Assembly: GCF_029227915.1 (NCBI RefSeq)
Contig: NC_079889.1
Span: 2,974,001 to 3,038,000 of the forward strand
DNA: 64,000 bases
Origin: Hydractinia symbiolongicarpus
Lineage: Eukaryota; Cnidaria; Hydrozoa; Anthoathecata; Hydractiniidae
Direction: 5' to 3'
Below the pieces are notes generated by a model. That model worked only from the letters and a program-made list of their open reading frames with translations, did no database searches and was not told the DNA's origin. A program made the translations under genes and the position numbers. Numbering within the stretch: position 1 is the stretch's first letter; every line of letters starts with the position of its first letter. Below, piece after piece: positions 1 to 11,157 of this stretch.

Positions 1-364
1 TTCTTAGATTTTTATTGTTTTTCTGTGACCCTTTGCCTTGCGAGTTAAAATACAGACCTAATATTATTTTTTTCATTGCATAAGAAAGCGTTAATAATTT
101 TTGAGAAAATATACTAATTCAAATCTATAGTTGTCTTATGTGTTTCTACAGTTTTATAAAAAAAGGTAAACGGCAACTATGTTTTAAAATGGACAAAATT
201 GATAGAATTTTCTACTGGTGACAAATATTTTGACTAATCAATAATTTCGTCTGACATTGCATTCGGTGATAATTTATCCTTGTTTACCTTTTTATTCAGT
301 ATTTTTTAATTTTCACCATATTGTGTTTTTTCTTGCCCTACTTTCTTCAAACAATAAACAACAC
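1..364. other. AT-rich non-coding DNA
   Basis: I see no coding frame, RNA gene or repeat boundary here. Composition is strongly AT-rich, with long T runs. Confidence 0.5.
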
Positions 365-390
365 GAAGATGTATTTTTTTTTTTTTTTTG

Positions 391-1200
391 CATTTTCACC
401 TTAAATAATTATTTTTGGTAATATAAAGATTAACTATGCATTCTTTCCTCAAATAATCATTTTTTGTAATATAAACATGTATTTTTACCTTAAATAATTG
501 TTTCTTGTAATACAAAGATTAACTATGCATTCTTTCCTCAAATAATCATTTTTTGTAATATAAACATGTATTTTTACCTTAAATAATTGTTTCTTGTAAT
601 ATAAAGATTAACTATGCATTCTTTCCTCAAATAATCATTTTTTTGAATACAAATAAAAAAAATTAATGCATTCTTGTTTTTGTATTTTTGCCTTTAATAA
701 TTATTTTTGTAGAACAAAGATTACCTATTCATTTTTTCCTCAAATAATCATTTTTTATAACGCAAACAAAACGAAATTTAATGCATTTTTATTTATGTAT
801 TTTCACCTTCAACAATTATTTTTGGTAATAAAAAGATTAACTATGTATTTTTCCCTCAAATAGTCATTTTTTGTAACACATGTTTTTACGTTGAATAATT
901 ATTTTTGATAATACAAAGACTACCTATGCATTTTTTCCTCAAATAATAATTTTTGTAATACAAGCAAAACAAAATTTACTGCATTTTCATTTCTGTGTTT
1001 TACCTTAAATAATTATTTTTGGTAATACAAAGATTAAGTAACCTTTTTTTCCTCAAATAAACAATTTTTTGTAGCACAAACAAAACAAAATTTAATGCAT
1101 TTTTGTTGATGTATTTTTACCTTGAATAATCATTTTTTGTAATACAAACAAAACGAAATTTAATGCATTTTTATTTATGTATTTTTTTAAATAATTAGTG
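391..1200 (+). repeat. AT-rich minisatellite, ~89-110 bp unit
   Basis: A block is repeated about eight times: a CCTTAAATAATTATT-like start, then TGTAATACAAAGATTAACTATGCATT, then TCCTCAAATAATCATTTTTTGTAA (each given in pieces of the repeat). Early units are about 89 bp. Later units carry an insert containing AACAAAACGAAATTTAATGC. Short ORFs on both strands here are by-products of the repeat. Confidence 0.85.
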
Positions 1201-1404
1201 TTTTTTATGTTCTTTGGGGTATTTTTCCAACAAAGCAAAATAATTCGTTTGCGTTTTAAATGTTTTCTACTTTTGTTTATGACATTTTTTTTTTTTTTGT
1301 TACAAGAAATGATATTCGCAAACATCTACAAATAACACCATAAATAGAATGTAAGTTCGAGTAAAATGCGGTGTATTTTGGTTACAAATTTTTATTTTAC
1401 TGAA

Positions 1405-1478
1405 CAACTGGTAGCTCAATGGTAGAGCAGAGCATACATATGTTATGCTTTAATGTGGGTTCAAATCCCACTCAGTTG
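1405..1478 (+). tRNA. tRNA-like sequence, probably a pseudogene or SINE head
   Basis: The 74-nt sequence has a 7-bp acceptor stem (CAACTGG with TCAGTTG, one G-T pair). The D arm reads TAGCTCAATGGTAGAGC and the T arm GTGGG-TTCAAAT-CCCAC. An anticodon stem (GCATA with TATGC) can form, but the 7-nt loop CATATGT has A where the invariant U33 should be, so no normal anticodon is presented. Internal promoter boxes A and B look intact. No 3' CCA is encoded, as expected in eukaryotes. Either a decayed tRNA gene or a tRNA-derived repeat. Confidence 0.45.
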
Positions 1479-1539
1479 AAAATAACATAGCCCTGAATAT
1501 AAACAAGTTGACAAAAATTGGAGTGGTGATACAAAATTA

Positions 1540-2030
1540 CGTTGCGAGTTTTACCACGCGGGAAACGCATGGCAACTGACATTACCTTATTGAAGGATAT
1601 AACTACATCACCAGGACTGGAACCTAGTTTACCTTCGTGTGTGAACTTGCTAACCACTACACCGCAATTGCAGTAACATTATACGTTTTAACACCGATCC
1701 TAATGTTCTACGGGAGAGATTTGGATTTTTTTTATCTTTGTATTGAAAAGATTTGATAATTATACGAACAGACTCGAACCTGGTTTACCTTTATACTGTC
1801 TGAGCGTGCTTACCACTACACCATTGTCGCAATGTTTTAAGAGCGGTTTAAATTATCATAATGATGGTTTCACGGACAGATTTTGGTTTTTTTTAACAGT
1901 GAAAAGATTTCACAATCACGTCGACGGGACTCGAACCTGGTTAGCCTCCACAGTATGTCAACGTGCTATATATGTTTTAATATTGATCTTAAAAGTTTTA
2001 CGGATAGATTTTGAATTTTTTTTTGAAGCA
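1540..2030 (-). repeat. three tandem ~155-bp units each holding a degenerate tRNA-like sequence
   Basis: On the minus strand, tRNA-like cores lie at about 1611-1673, 1769-1834 and 1921-1970. The first two show GGTGTAGTGGTTAGCA-like A boxes, and all three show AGGTTCGAGTC-like B boxes (GGTTCCAGTCC in the first). The flanks repeat too: each core is preceded or followed by an ACGG-AGATTTGGATTTTTT-type stretch. The whole block is therefore a tandem array of a tRNA-containing unit, not three independent genes. The cores have drifted and I could not fold a full cloverleaf. Confidence 0.55.
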
Positions 2031-2780
2031 GATGATCATGCGGCTGATGCAATTACGTATGTGTCTGAGTTTGGAGAATGCGCTGCTGGCTAACACAAAT
2101 TGTGTGTTGACCATAATATAACGTACGCGTTAAGGCATACTCATTTGCACATAAATTTTCATTCTTTATCGTTCTTACTATGATCTCCTTTTTTTTGCTT
2201 TTCTGTCACTTGTCACAATGGCTGTTTGTGTCTCCATCTATAACAAGAAAGGATTACTTTCTCTTGCTTGCTTCTTTGCTTTCTTGTTGTTTTTTTATCT
2301 AATGTTATTTGTTTTTTCTTATGATTCGTTTTATTCACACTAAAAACACGAAAATCGTTGACTTTTAGTAATTTTATTCATGATAAGGCACTTTTTGCTT
2401 TGTCTTTCCTTAGATTATTCACCCTTTTTTAGATTATTCACCCTTTTCTTAGATTATTCACCCTAAAAACTCGAAAATTATTGATTTTTCCAAAATCTTT
2501 ACGAAGTTCACTGTTTTGGCTCATTTTCTTGTTTTCACGGTTTTGCATGACGAAAACAAGTAAACAAACAAATAAGCAACCAACCAGCCTATACAAACAA
2601 TAAAGGAAACGAAATCCCATTCAATCCAGTGTGATGCAACAGAATTCAATCTAAATTTTCAATTCAAACTGCACCTAAAATGCGTAAAAAAGTCTGATTT
2701 TTTTTTTTTATATTTTTTTTTAAAAAAAGAATCACGTAGAATTTTTATTTTTTAAAAACAGAATTTTACTTACCATTTCA
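2031..2780. other. AT-rich non-coding stretch
   Basis: No gene recognised. A short direct repeat, TTAGATTATTCACCCT, occurs three times at about 2410-2465. Confidence 0.4.
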
Positions 2781-2789
2781 CCTACCTTT

Positions 2790-2912
2790 CTCTGCGTCTC
2801 CGGCTCGTTGCCCACCACTCGTCACAATGTCACCGTCAGTTTCGCACCACGACGACTTCGACCACGTTACAACGACACGGCTACGCCCGGCTCGCACGAG
2901 GCAGGGAGTTTT
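2790..2912 (-). other. isolated GC-rich island with open frame and splice donor (minus)
   Basis: About 120 bp with base composition unlike its surroundings. On the minus strand one frame is open for about 40 codons and ends at a plausible donor, GAGAAAG|GTAGGTG. There is no ATG in that frame and no family is recognised. It could be an isolated exon, a first-exon remnant or a fragment of a GC-rich repeat. Confidence 0.25.
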
Positions 2913-3019
2913 CTAACTATGCTTTCTACACTTCTACTACCCACCCTTATGGAAAGTTCACCATTACTTGTGGTGTTTACGGGCTAGGACACAGTAAACC
3001 TGAAGCTTTACCCACTTAT

Positions 3020-3083
3020 GTGTCGCGAATTATGGCCTTGACGCCACGAAGTAATCGCGCTACCCACTGCACTACTGCGACAC
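3020..3083 (-). tRNA. tRNA-like remnant
   Basis: On the minus strand a perfect 7-bp acceptor-type stem (GTGTCGC with GCGACAC) encloses an A-box-like TAGTGCAGTGGGTAGCGC. The T arm is poor: TGGC and GCCA can pair but the TTC signature is missing. The 64-nt length is short for a tRNA. Best read as a decayed tRNA or tRNA-derived repeat. Confidence 0.35.
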
Positions 3084-3149
3084 ATTAGCTTAAGTGTGGA
3101 AGATATATTTATAAGACTAAGAGAAGCTACTATGGAAATAAAGAGAAAC

Positions 3150-3455
3150 TTCGATGGGGATCGAACAAGGCACCCACGGATCCATAGCACATAGCCTTAC
3201 CAATGCGCCATGCGAGATGAAAATGTAATCAAGTTACGTAATCCTGATGCAAAGTATCGGAACAAATACTCTAATATTATTTTTTAATGAGCGGAATAAG
3301 CTTCATCGATGTAAACAAATTTGACAGTCAATAATAACATTATATTTACTAAAAAGAAAGGGGAAGATGAAAATTTAAAAATCAGCCAGCGGATTTGAAC
3401 CAACAGTGTTGTAGGGGCTTTTTCAAGTACGCACTCGGCCTCCAACCTTGTCCCC
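3150..3455 (-). repeat. two further degenerate tRNA-like cores
   Basis: The minus strand shows a core at about 3151-3222 (A box TGGCGCATTGGTAAGGC, B box TTGTTCGATCCCC) and another at about 3383-3455 (A box GGAGGCCGAGTGCG, B box GTTGGTTCAAATCC). Neither folds into a complete cloverleaf by eye. They extend the 1.4-3.5 kb cluster of tRNA-derived sequence. SINE heads are the likeliest explanation. Confidence 0.35.
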
Positions 3456-3727
3456 AGGGCTATTCCAAGCCTAGTGCTTACTAAACGAGTATCTGGTAAG
3501 AATGTTCTTGCAATTTTAGTCCTTGTTTATGATCGTTTTTAAAAGACACGCTCGTACGATTGGTCTACTCATGTGCCAAGGTTTTCTTTTTTTCTACACA
3601 AAATCTTATTTTGCGACTGTTTACAACGCAACTATTTTTCCGTACTTATCCATTCCGTTTACCTATGACAAAACATTTCTTTGCCAGTGAGTTATGACAA
3701 TCCTATAGATTATTAAATATATGCACC

Positions 3728-3818
3728 GTAGTCGGTAGCGCGTCTTTTTTATACCGCATTTTTGAAGTGTCCGTATCACAGCTATAAAATATACAGAATA
3801 TGGGCTGTAATATATGAA
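3728..3818 (-). mobile_element. degenerate short Helitron-like element
   Basis: It shares the internal TTTTTATACCGCATT block of the family found at 39303, 46866 and 48868. Its end abuts the next copy. The 3' CTAG end is mutated (GTAGTCGGTAGC). On the minus strand the 5' end would read TCATATATTACAGCCC. Confidence 0.4.
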
Positions 3819-3819
3819 A

Positions 3820-3939
3820 CTAGTCGTCGGCCCGTGGATGAATCAACGGGATTGCCCGTCCTTTATATTCCGCATTTCGTGTGTCTTGCTATTTTAATAC
3901 CATTTTGCGCAGAGACAAACAACGGCTTTTATTATGGGA
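3820..3939 (-). mobile_element. short non-autonomous Helitron-like element (120 bp)
   Basis: Read on the minus strand it starts TCCCATAATAAAAGCCG. It ends with a GC-rich hairpin (arms CCCGTTGATTC and CATCCACGGG), a few bases, then CTAG followed by T. That is the Helitron terminal pattern: 5' TC, a hairpin near the 3' end, 3' CTRR, insertion between A and T. No coding sequence. It belongs to the family seen at about 10.9, 39.3, 46.9, 47.0 and 48.9 kb. Confidence 0.6.
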
Positions 3940-4420
3940 ACTAGTTGGGTAGCTCGGTGTTGAACGTTAGGTTGAGCGCCTAACCGAACCGTACATCCTG
4001 CTAAAGAGTTTACTACAGGTATACCTTACGCCGCACGTTTGTGTGATTACTATTCAAGAAAGAACTTTTTCATAACAGAGGTTATCGTAACCCTATTAAA
4101 TGATCAAAAGAACATCCGACGTTGTCCATTTTGCGAATACAGTTTTGAGAAAGTTCAAAAAGTAAACCATAACTTCAGTTTAAATAAAAAAGGCCTATCT
4201 TGATTGGCCTAGCTGGATAAAACAGTCACTTAGGACTTTTATTTTTTAGAATAAGTTTTCGTGAAAGTTATTCGATAACTTTGGTTTAAGTGAAGGCATA
4301 GGTTAAACCCTGTCATTACTCTATCATTTCAAAACAGCCACCCAGCAACTCGTACATCACGTAGCGTCACTTGGTTGTACCGCACAAATAGAAAAAATGC
4401 GGCTATTATTATTTTAGAGA
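3940..4420 (-). mobile_element. Helitron-like element, ~480 bp
   Basis: It immediately follows the previous copy. On the minus strand the 5' end reads TCTCTAAAATAATAATAGCC, matching the TCTCTTTAATAATAGCC start of family members at 10.9-11.2 and 47.18 kb. The 3' end is a CTAG at 3941-3944 preceded by a hairpin (GTTAGGCGCTCAACCTAAC). The interior has no ORF and resembles the GC-richer interior of the 11158-12094 element in composition and short phrases. Confidence 0.45.
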
Positions 4421-7400
4421 TAATAAAAATGGACGCCGCGCTAACACATGGCTAGTACAGGTAAATCTTATCTGTCACATTAGGGTTAGGCACACCCTTT
4501 ATGCCGCAGTGTCATTTTGAAAAACACATTCCCGCGTCATTGGTTCAAATAAAAGCACAATCGTTACCCTATCGTAGAAAAGCAGCTAGCAACATTTTTT
4601 TTCTTGCAGATGAAGATTTTTTAAAAGCAGTGATTGGGTGCTAATAATTTTGCAACAATATTAATAAAAAATATATCGTTTTGTCATTTTATATTTTTCT
4701 TATCTCTTGCGCCTTTTAGCACGAAATCAGCTCGCGTTATAGACAGAATATAAGTGTTATTAATAAAAACCTGCACATTTTGGTACATACTAATCTGGTA
4801 AAACCAATCCTCGCAAGTAGGAATCTCTAAGGAAACATTCTTAACTATGCAACAAAAACACATAATGTTACTGGCAAAAAATAGGTTTCTTTATCCAGTG
4901 TTTTGTTGCCTGGTACCACAAGTGCTTGCGCCTGTACCCTGTGGGCTTGCCCACAAGATTTTAACCCTCTTTGCTCATCTAGGACTCGTAATAACAAATC
5001 GTGTACTAGTCAGGAAATAAGTAGTTCCACTCCATAAATCACTCACAATACATAAATATAAATGCATTAATTTTCTTATGTGGGTGTGACCACGTTTGTA
5101 TTTTCAGTTAAGTCTTAGTAATGGCAGGCTACATGGAGAAACTGCCCTGGGCTATAATTTCAGACCAGTCTCTATCTTGCTTTCTATCATGTTCAAATTT
5201 TGTCTTTAAAACTGAATTCCACCGAAACAAATGAACACATGAAAAATTGTATAAGAATGTTTATTTTTTTTTTTAAACTAAAGGTATAAATCTTTCCTTC
5301 GGCTGCCACTTAAAAAGAGTTCCTCCAATTTTTTAATTAACAAATCAAACGAGTTTAATGGCAGAAGGAAAGATGCAAATGAGATAAAAAAGCAATAGAA
5401 AAAGCGCAAAGTGGGCGGACACTTGCGCGACAAGCATATTTTTGCCCGTTTCAGAGAGGGTTTGATCTAAAATCTTCTCCCAGTAACTCCCAGTAATTCC
5501 CATAGTCACGAGAAGACTTGATACAAAAAAAATAATATTTTTTATGTTATACAACTATTGCAAATTGATTGTTATAAATGGTAAGGAGCAATTCGAGTTA
5601 ATAAAAATGTCTGTTAAAGATGGCTTCAATGTTACTAAAATTTTTCACATGAGTCAAGAAAGTTCGCCTAATGGAGTATCCGCTTTGCTTTGCAAGGATT
5701 GAGCTGTGTGAATTTCTTTAGGGATTCTTTCGGTACATATTAAACCGCTTGATTAGAAAGGCGTAAGTTCCAGTAAGGTTCCACTGTTATACAAGTGAAA
5801 TTAGAGGTGTATTAAATCTATGAATTCTATCCTTCTAGATTAAATACAAAATGTTCCCTAGTATTACGAAATGATTATTTATTTTTTTCGTTAAAATACC
5901 GAAATAAAAAACAGTTTTTAAGTTCTTGCGAGATTGGATTACTCTATTCGTTTGATGTAAGTAGACTGCATAAGTTTCTTTGTTTCTACATAATGTTTGC
6001 TGCACTTTTTTATAAACAAAAAATCTTCGGGCTGAGGTTGAGTCTCATTAAGGCTTAATGTTTGGATTTTTTTCTCTTAAAAACAAACATTTGATTACTA
6101 AATTCTCGTGTTTGCTTGTTCCGACAGGCTAAAGTACCAATCGAATCAATCACGTTTTTCGGATGAAAATTCAAATACATTTAAGCATCATGATCGACTA
6201 AGTTAAATCTACATTTGTAGTAAAAATCGTGAAATTGGTTTCTTTAGCCAGTTAAATAATTATACCTACCCAACCAAACGTTTCTCTTCGCTTTAAAAAA
6301 CTTCGCTCCGCAGCTTGGTGAACAAGCGAGCTGATGTATAATCAATATGGCGTGTTTAAAGTGGACCCCTCGAAAGAAACGACCCGTACTTTAACCTCTA
6401 GAGCTCGGTTTAGTTGAACAAAATCCACCTTTTTAAAACATAACTGGAAATAAAGATTTCAAAGAGTAGCTAGCATAGCTCATCAAATAATATTAAAATA
6501 ACAGTCTATAAAAACATTTGTGATTAAGTTCGTGACGCATTATTCCCAATTTCACGAATATCATCATAAACATACAGCCGGCGTAGCGCTAGGTCGCGGG
6601 GTCAGGTCGAATTTTAAAAGTCGTGACGTTACGGCAATCGGTTAATAAATCGGTCGAAGAAGAAGAAGAAGACTGCCTGTCTTAATAAGATCTTGGGTGT
6701 AATCCTAAAAGACTTGCATTTGCTTTTTCACTCAATTGATCGAATGTGGCATCACAATCCTTGTTACAACCTTTATTGTGTCTTCTAAACGATTGATCTT
6801 CTCCAAATGCTTCCTACTTGCCTCTTTGGTTTCATGTCGAAGTTTCTCTTCGTTTTAAAGAACTTGAGTTAAGGTTGTAAGTTTCTGTTCATAAGCTTCG
6901 TTTATTTCCTTAAAAGTAAAAGTGAATAGCAAATTGTAATCAGACACAAAGAAATTTTGTCTTGATCTTTTTGCCTTTTTATATTTTGCTATATGAGTTG
7001 TACAAACTCATAAAAAGGATGGACACAATGTGATAGAAATATGATTGAATTTTTTAACAACTATCTTTACCTTTCTTTGCCATTCATGTCACTACTGTTA
7101 ATTTCCATTGCAACGAGTATCACTTCCTTTTACAAGAAAAAGCCAAGGGCGAAATGCAACCTAGCATGCAAAAATATTGCGCAGTATTATAAATCAAAGC
7201 CATTCATAGTAATAACACTTTTTTAAATTTTCCTGCTCGTCAAATAGAGAGTGATTCCACAGAAAATATATCACAGAGAAAGGAAGCTTTATTTTTGGTT
7301 TTTATATTGAGTAGTTGACTATTACAGAACCATGCATTCTATTATATTTCCTTGCGATTATTTTGTATGATAAGATACGACTTCTTATTTCCGAGGAAAT

Positions 7401-7888
7401 CGGAAATCACAACTATCCATACTACCGAGTTAAAATAATCAAATTTGACGTAATATAGGCGGAGTTTTTTTAGTTTTTTTTCGCATTTCTAGTGTATTGA
7501 CATTTGATGCACTTAAGACCCTAACACATGCCATAGTGTTTGAATTACACGAAGTAAAGTCAAAACCTTCACCTTTGCTAACACCTGAAATTAAAGCTGC
7601 AATGAATAAAACGGATCAATTATTAAGGTACTGTAAAGGAAAAAACTCACTTGATGAAGAAAAATCGTTATAATTTATCAATACTTTTATATTTTTTTTT
7701 TGTTTTTTTTTTTTTGTTTCTGAATGCTTGATAAAAGACTTTTTTGATGGTGTTATTTTCGTTAGATGGTAATTTTCCAAAAAGAAAATATAATGAAATA
7801 AACACACACCAACTTTTTTTAACCGTACATTTTAAAATAGCTTCTTTTCCGAACGCGTGGTCGCAGACTTCTCGTTTTCGCACCATTA
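4421..7888. other. non-coding region, no gene recognised
   Basis: I found no supported exon, RNA gene or clear element over 3.4 kb. Small open frames (for example 5345-5554 minus, hydrophobic) have no recognisable motif. A stretch at about 6565-6681 ends in (GAA)n after CGTTACGGCAATCGG and may be the 3' end of a SINE or LINE, but I cannot place its other end. Confidence 0.4.
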
Positions 7889-8073
7889 TATTCAGCATAA
7901 ATTAAATTCAAAAAGGTTCCCGGTTTTTTTATTAATAACGTCGTTATGAAATTATTTGTAATTACATATAATTATTCAAAAAAATGCATATTTTTTTCTT
8001 TCTGTCGTCATAATTCGCTAATCAGTAATTTATTCAAAAAATCCGGGAACCTTTTGTGCATAATTTATTCAGC
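7889..8073. mobile_element. MITE (hAT-like), 169 bp with 8-bp target duplication
   Basis: TATTCAGC occurs at 7889-7896 and 8066-8073. Between them lies a foldback whose arms share AAAAGGTTCCCGG followed by a T run, inverted at the two ends. The 8-bp duplication suggests the hAT superfamily. No coding capacity. The transposase source is not in this window. Confidence 0.6.
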
Positions 8074-8412
8074 TTTTCATTACCGAAAATTTCAATGAGC
8101 CAATAGGAAGCTTTCGGAAAAAGAGACCACAAACGTAAAGGCATGTATGCTAAAATTTAATAACGAGATATTTGTTTTTAAAGATTTTAGTACGTGCATA
8201 ATGTTTACAAAAAATATGCTCAACTCATTTTGCACATATTTTTTCAAAGGTGTGATGGTATAACACCTCTAAAAAGGCTTTTTGCAGAAAAAAAGGATGT
8301 TCCAAATATTTTCATAGAATACAAAATATGTAATTAGAAAGAGAATTTTTTTTTCTGTATGTCATGAATTTTTTGCAAAAAACCTAAAAAAAAAATGTTT
8401 CCTTTGCAGTAA
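8074..8412. other. AT-rich spacer before the non-LTR fragment
   Basis: No gene or RNA recognised. It holds several A and T homopolymers. Confidence 0.4.
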
Positions 8413-10093
8413 CCTTAAGAAAATCCCGCGGAACAAAATCTGAATTTGATCGAAGAGCGTACCAAAACGAAAGAAATCGCGTAAATATCCTGCTTCGGAC
8501 CTCCAAAATTAGGTATAGCAAAAACTTGCTTGAACAAAACTCTAATGATCCCAAAAACTTTTGGAAAACTTTAAAATCGATTCATCCATCCAGCTCATTA
8601 GAAAATGTAACTTGCAAAACGTTTGACATTGACGGAGAGGAATGTAAAGACAGCAACAAGATCGCGCACGGGTTTAAATCATTCTTTTCAACAATAGTTC
8701 AATCGATAAAGTCGAAGTCGTGGCTTTTATGTGATTCGATCTGGAGAAAACCGTCAGATATATTGTTCAAGACTTACAAAACCTTCCATCTAAAGAACGT
8801 TTCTCCAGATGAAGTTTGTGATCACCTTAGCAAGTTAAAAAGAAAGAAAGCCAGTGGTAACGATGACCTTCCATATGCTTTACTGAAAGATTCGAAGCAT
8901 TCAATAGAACATCTTTTATGCCACATTATGAATCTATCGATATCAACTGGGATTATACCAACTGCCTGAAAGAATTCTAAAATTATACCGGTTTACAAAT
9001 CTGGTACTCGATCTACTTTTGACAATTGTCGACCAATATCAATCTTACCAATTCTTTCCAAAATTCTTGAGAAAATTGTTCATAATCAGCTTTACAGCTT
9101 TTTGGAGGAAAAAAAAAACTTTTATATTCACATCAATTTGGTTTTTGTAAGGACATGTCAACCGAACAAGCAGTTACCATACTATTAGATGATATTCGTT
9201 TACATGTTGATAAAGGAGATATGGTTGGTGCATATTTTATAGATCTTACGAAAGCATTTGGCACAATTAGTCATTCTAAATTGCTATCGAAACTTCCGAA
9301 ATATGGAATACATGATCGTGAACTAGATTGGTTTACAGATTATCTTTTTTGACGTACAGCTAATGTCAAATTTGATCAATGTGAATCCGAAAGCTTTGAT
9401 ATATGTTCTGGAGTACCGCAAGGGTGTATCCTTGGTCCTTCCTTGTTTCTACTGATTTTCAATGATCTTGGCGATGCCATTCAATATTCAAAGCTCATTA
9501 AATATGCTGATGACACCGTATTGTACTGCACTTCGAAAAACGTTGAAGACATAACTACGAAAATGAACGCAGATCTCGATGCCGTTTCATCGTGGTGCAA
9601 AGAAAACGAACTTATAATTAATCTGAAGAAAGGAAAAACTAAGGCTCTATAATCAAAAGAAGTAAAAAATCAGCTGGTCAACTTTAACATCACAGTTAAC
9701 CATCAGAACGTCTTGATAGCAAACGAATATAAGTATCTTAGTTCTTCCTTATCGAAAGTTCGCTCTCGATGAATACTTTCTTTGGAAAATGTTATAAGAA
9801 AGCTTCATCTCGTTTAAACCTTCTGTCGAAAATCAGATACGAAGTCGAACTTGCAACCGCCAAATCAATTTATCAAAGCATGGTGATGCCAACGTTCACC
9901 TATTGTGGGCTGTATCTCTTGGCAGTCACGAACACTCAGCATAACAAAATGGATTGCATTGAGAGCTTTGCGTGTTGTGTACAGTTATAGTGATCCGAAC
10001 AATCGGCTTAAATCAATAGTAAATGAAAATAAAAAACGTGCGTGTTTGGTTGTCAAAACGAGTCTTGATGGTACTGAAACAAATGTTTTTTAG
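8413..10093 (+). pseudogene. 5'-truncated, decayed non-LTR retrotransposon reverse transcriptase
   Basis: The conceptual reading runs through three frames. It begins in the linker upstream of the RT domain (8413-8968), passes the segment NCRPISILPILSKILEK (about 9020-9075), then a stretch around IDLTKAF (9240), then SGVPQGCILGP (about 9410-9440) and YADDTVLY (about 9505). It ends in the thumb region at about 10090. YADD is the catalytic centre of the RT. In-frame stops follow codons near 8968 and 9352, and frames shift near 9120 and 9430, so this copy is dead. No endonuclease domain is present, consistent with 5' truncation during insertion. The clade (Jockey/CR1/L2-like) is not decided. No target duplication or tail was identified. 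Confidence 0.85.
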
Positions 10094-10852
10094 AACTATT
10101 TTCACGCTCAAGATCATGAAATGAACACGAGAAACAACAGAAAGTTATATATTTGTAAGGATTGTACTTTTTGTTTCAACTTGACTATTCATATTTTTTC
10201 GGCAAAGATCATCAGCACATTTTTGGCCAAGTAAAAATTGAAAAGCCTGAGAATGTAAATTGGTGTAACTAAGGGTGTTGCTATTTACATTGAGAACGGA
10301 AATTTTCGGCGGAAAATGTTTTTGAAATGTTGAAAATTTCCGGACAAAAAAAAATCCGAAAGTCAATGACAGAATTGGAATCTAAAAAAATAACGTACAT
10401 AACCATGCAAGTAAAAATTCAAAATGAGCATATTCTTAGGTTATTCTTAACTTTTGGCTCGTTTTATCTTGGATATTCTCACAGAGTATCTTCTGTTAAA
10501 AAAAAAACATGAAAGTCAGTAAAAATTTCGAATTATGGAAACGTTCAAATACGTAGGTTCGGATTATGGAGCATTGCATACGTTTTTTAAGGAATTTTTA
10601 TATAAAGCAAAATTATAAAAAGTCTACTTTATTTAAAAAAACTAGCTTGCTTCTAAGACTTTAAAATGTAGTCAGCACGCTACAAACATGAAGATATAGC
10701 AAAAATTACAATTTTTTTGTATAAATTGGTAATGTAAACGGAAAATTGTTACTGGAACTCCTAACTTTACATAAACCGTCTCTCCAGTTAAAATTTATAT
10801 ATTGAAATCATCTTACTATTTGACAATTGTTTCCCTGACACCTTACTTTCCG
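10094..10852. other. non-coding stretch with a dispersed repeat at ~10245-10350
   Basis: No gene seen. The segment around ATTTTCGGCGGAAAATGTTT (about 10290-10325) also occurs in inverted orientation at about 44386-44460, with roughly 35 bp of good match. It is probably part of a dispersed element with undefined ends. Confidence 0.4.
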
Positions 10853-10976
10853 TCTCTTTAATAATAGCCGTCGTCTGTTTGTCTGTCCGCTAAAAACACG
10901 TCCTGTTACGGAAGCATGAAATGCAATATATAAAGGACTGGCGACCCCGTAGATTTTTGCACGGGTTAAAGACTAG
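10853..10976 (+). mobile_element. Helitron-like element, copy 1 of a tandem string (124 bp)
   Basis: It starts TCTCTTTAATAATAGCCG. It ends with the hairpin CCCGTAGA-TTTTTGC-ACGGG, then TTAAAGA, CTAG and T. It contains a GTCTGTTTGTCTGTC stretch typical of the family. No ORF. Confidence 0.65.
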
Positions 10977-11157
10977 TCTCTTTAATAATAGCCGTATTCC
11001 GTCTGTCTGTCTGTCTCTGCGCGGACCCCCCGCTGAGTTAGAAAATGATGCTACGGAAACACGAATATCAAATGCGATATATTTTTCTCCACTTTGTTCC
11101 GACGGGTAAATATAAAGGTCGGGCGACTCCGTGGATTTTTCCACGGGCAATGACTAG
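10977..11157 (+). mobile_element. Helitron-like element, copy 2 (181 bp)
   Basis: It begins at the base after the CTAG of copy 1 with TCTCTTTAATAATAGCCG. It ends with a near-perfect hairpin (CCGTGGATTTTTCCACGGG), CAATGA, CTAG. A (CTGT)n microsatellite follows the 5' end. Its length and structure match the minus-strand copy at 47001-47182. Confidence 0.7.

Noticed and set aside
1743-2093. 116-codon plus-strand ORF
   Set aside because: Runs across the tandem tRNA-like units and mirrors their repeat structure.
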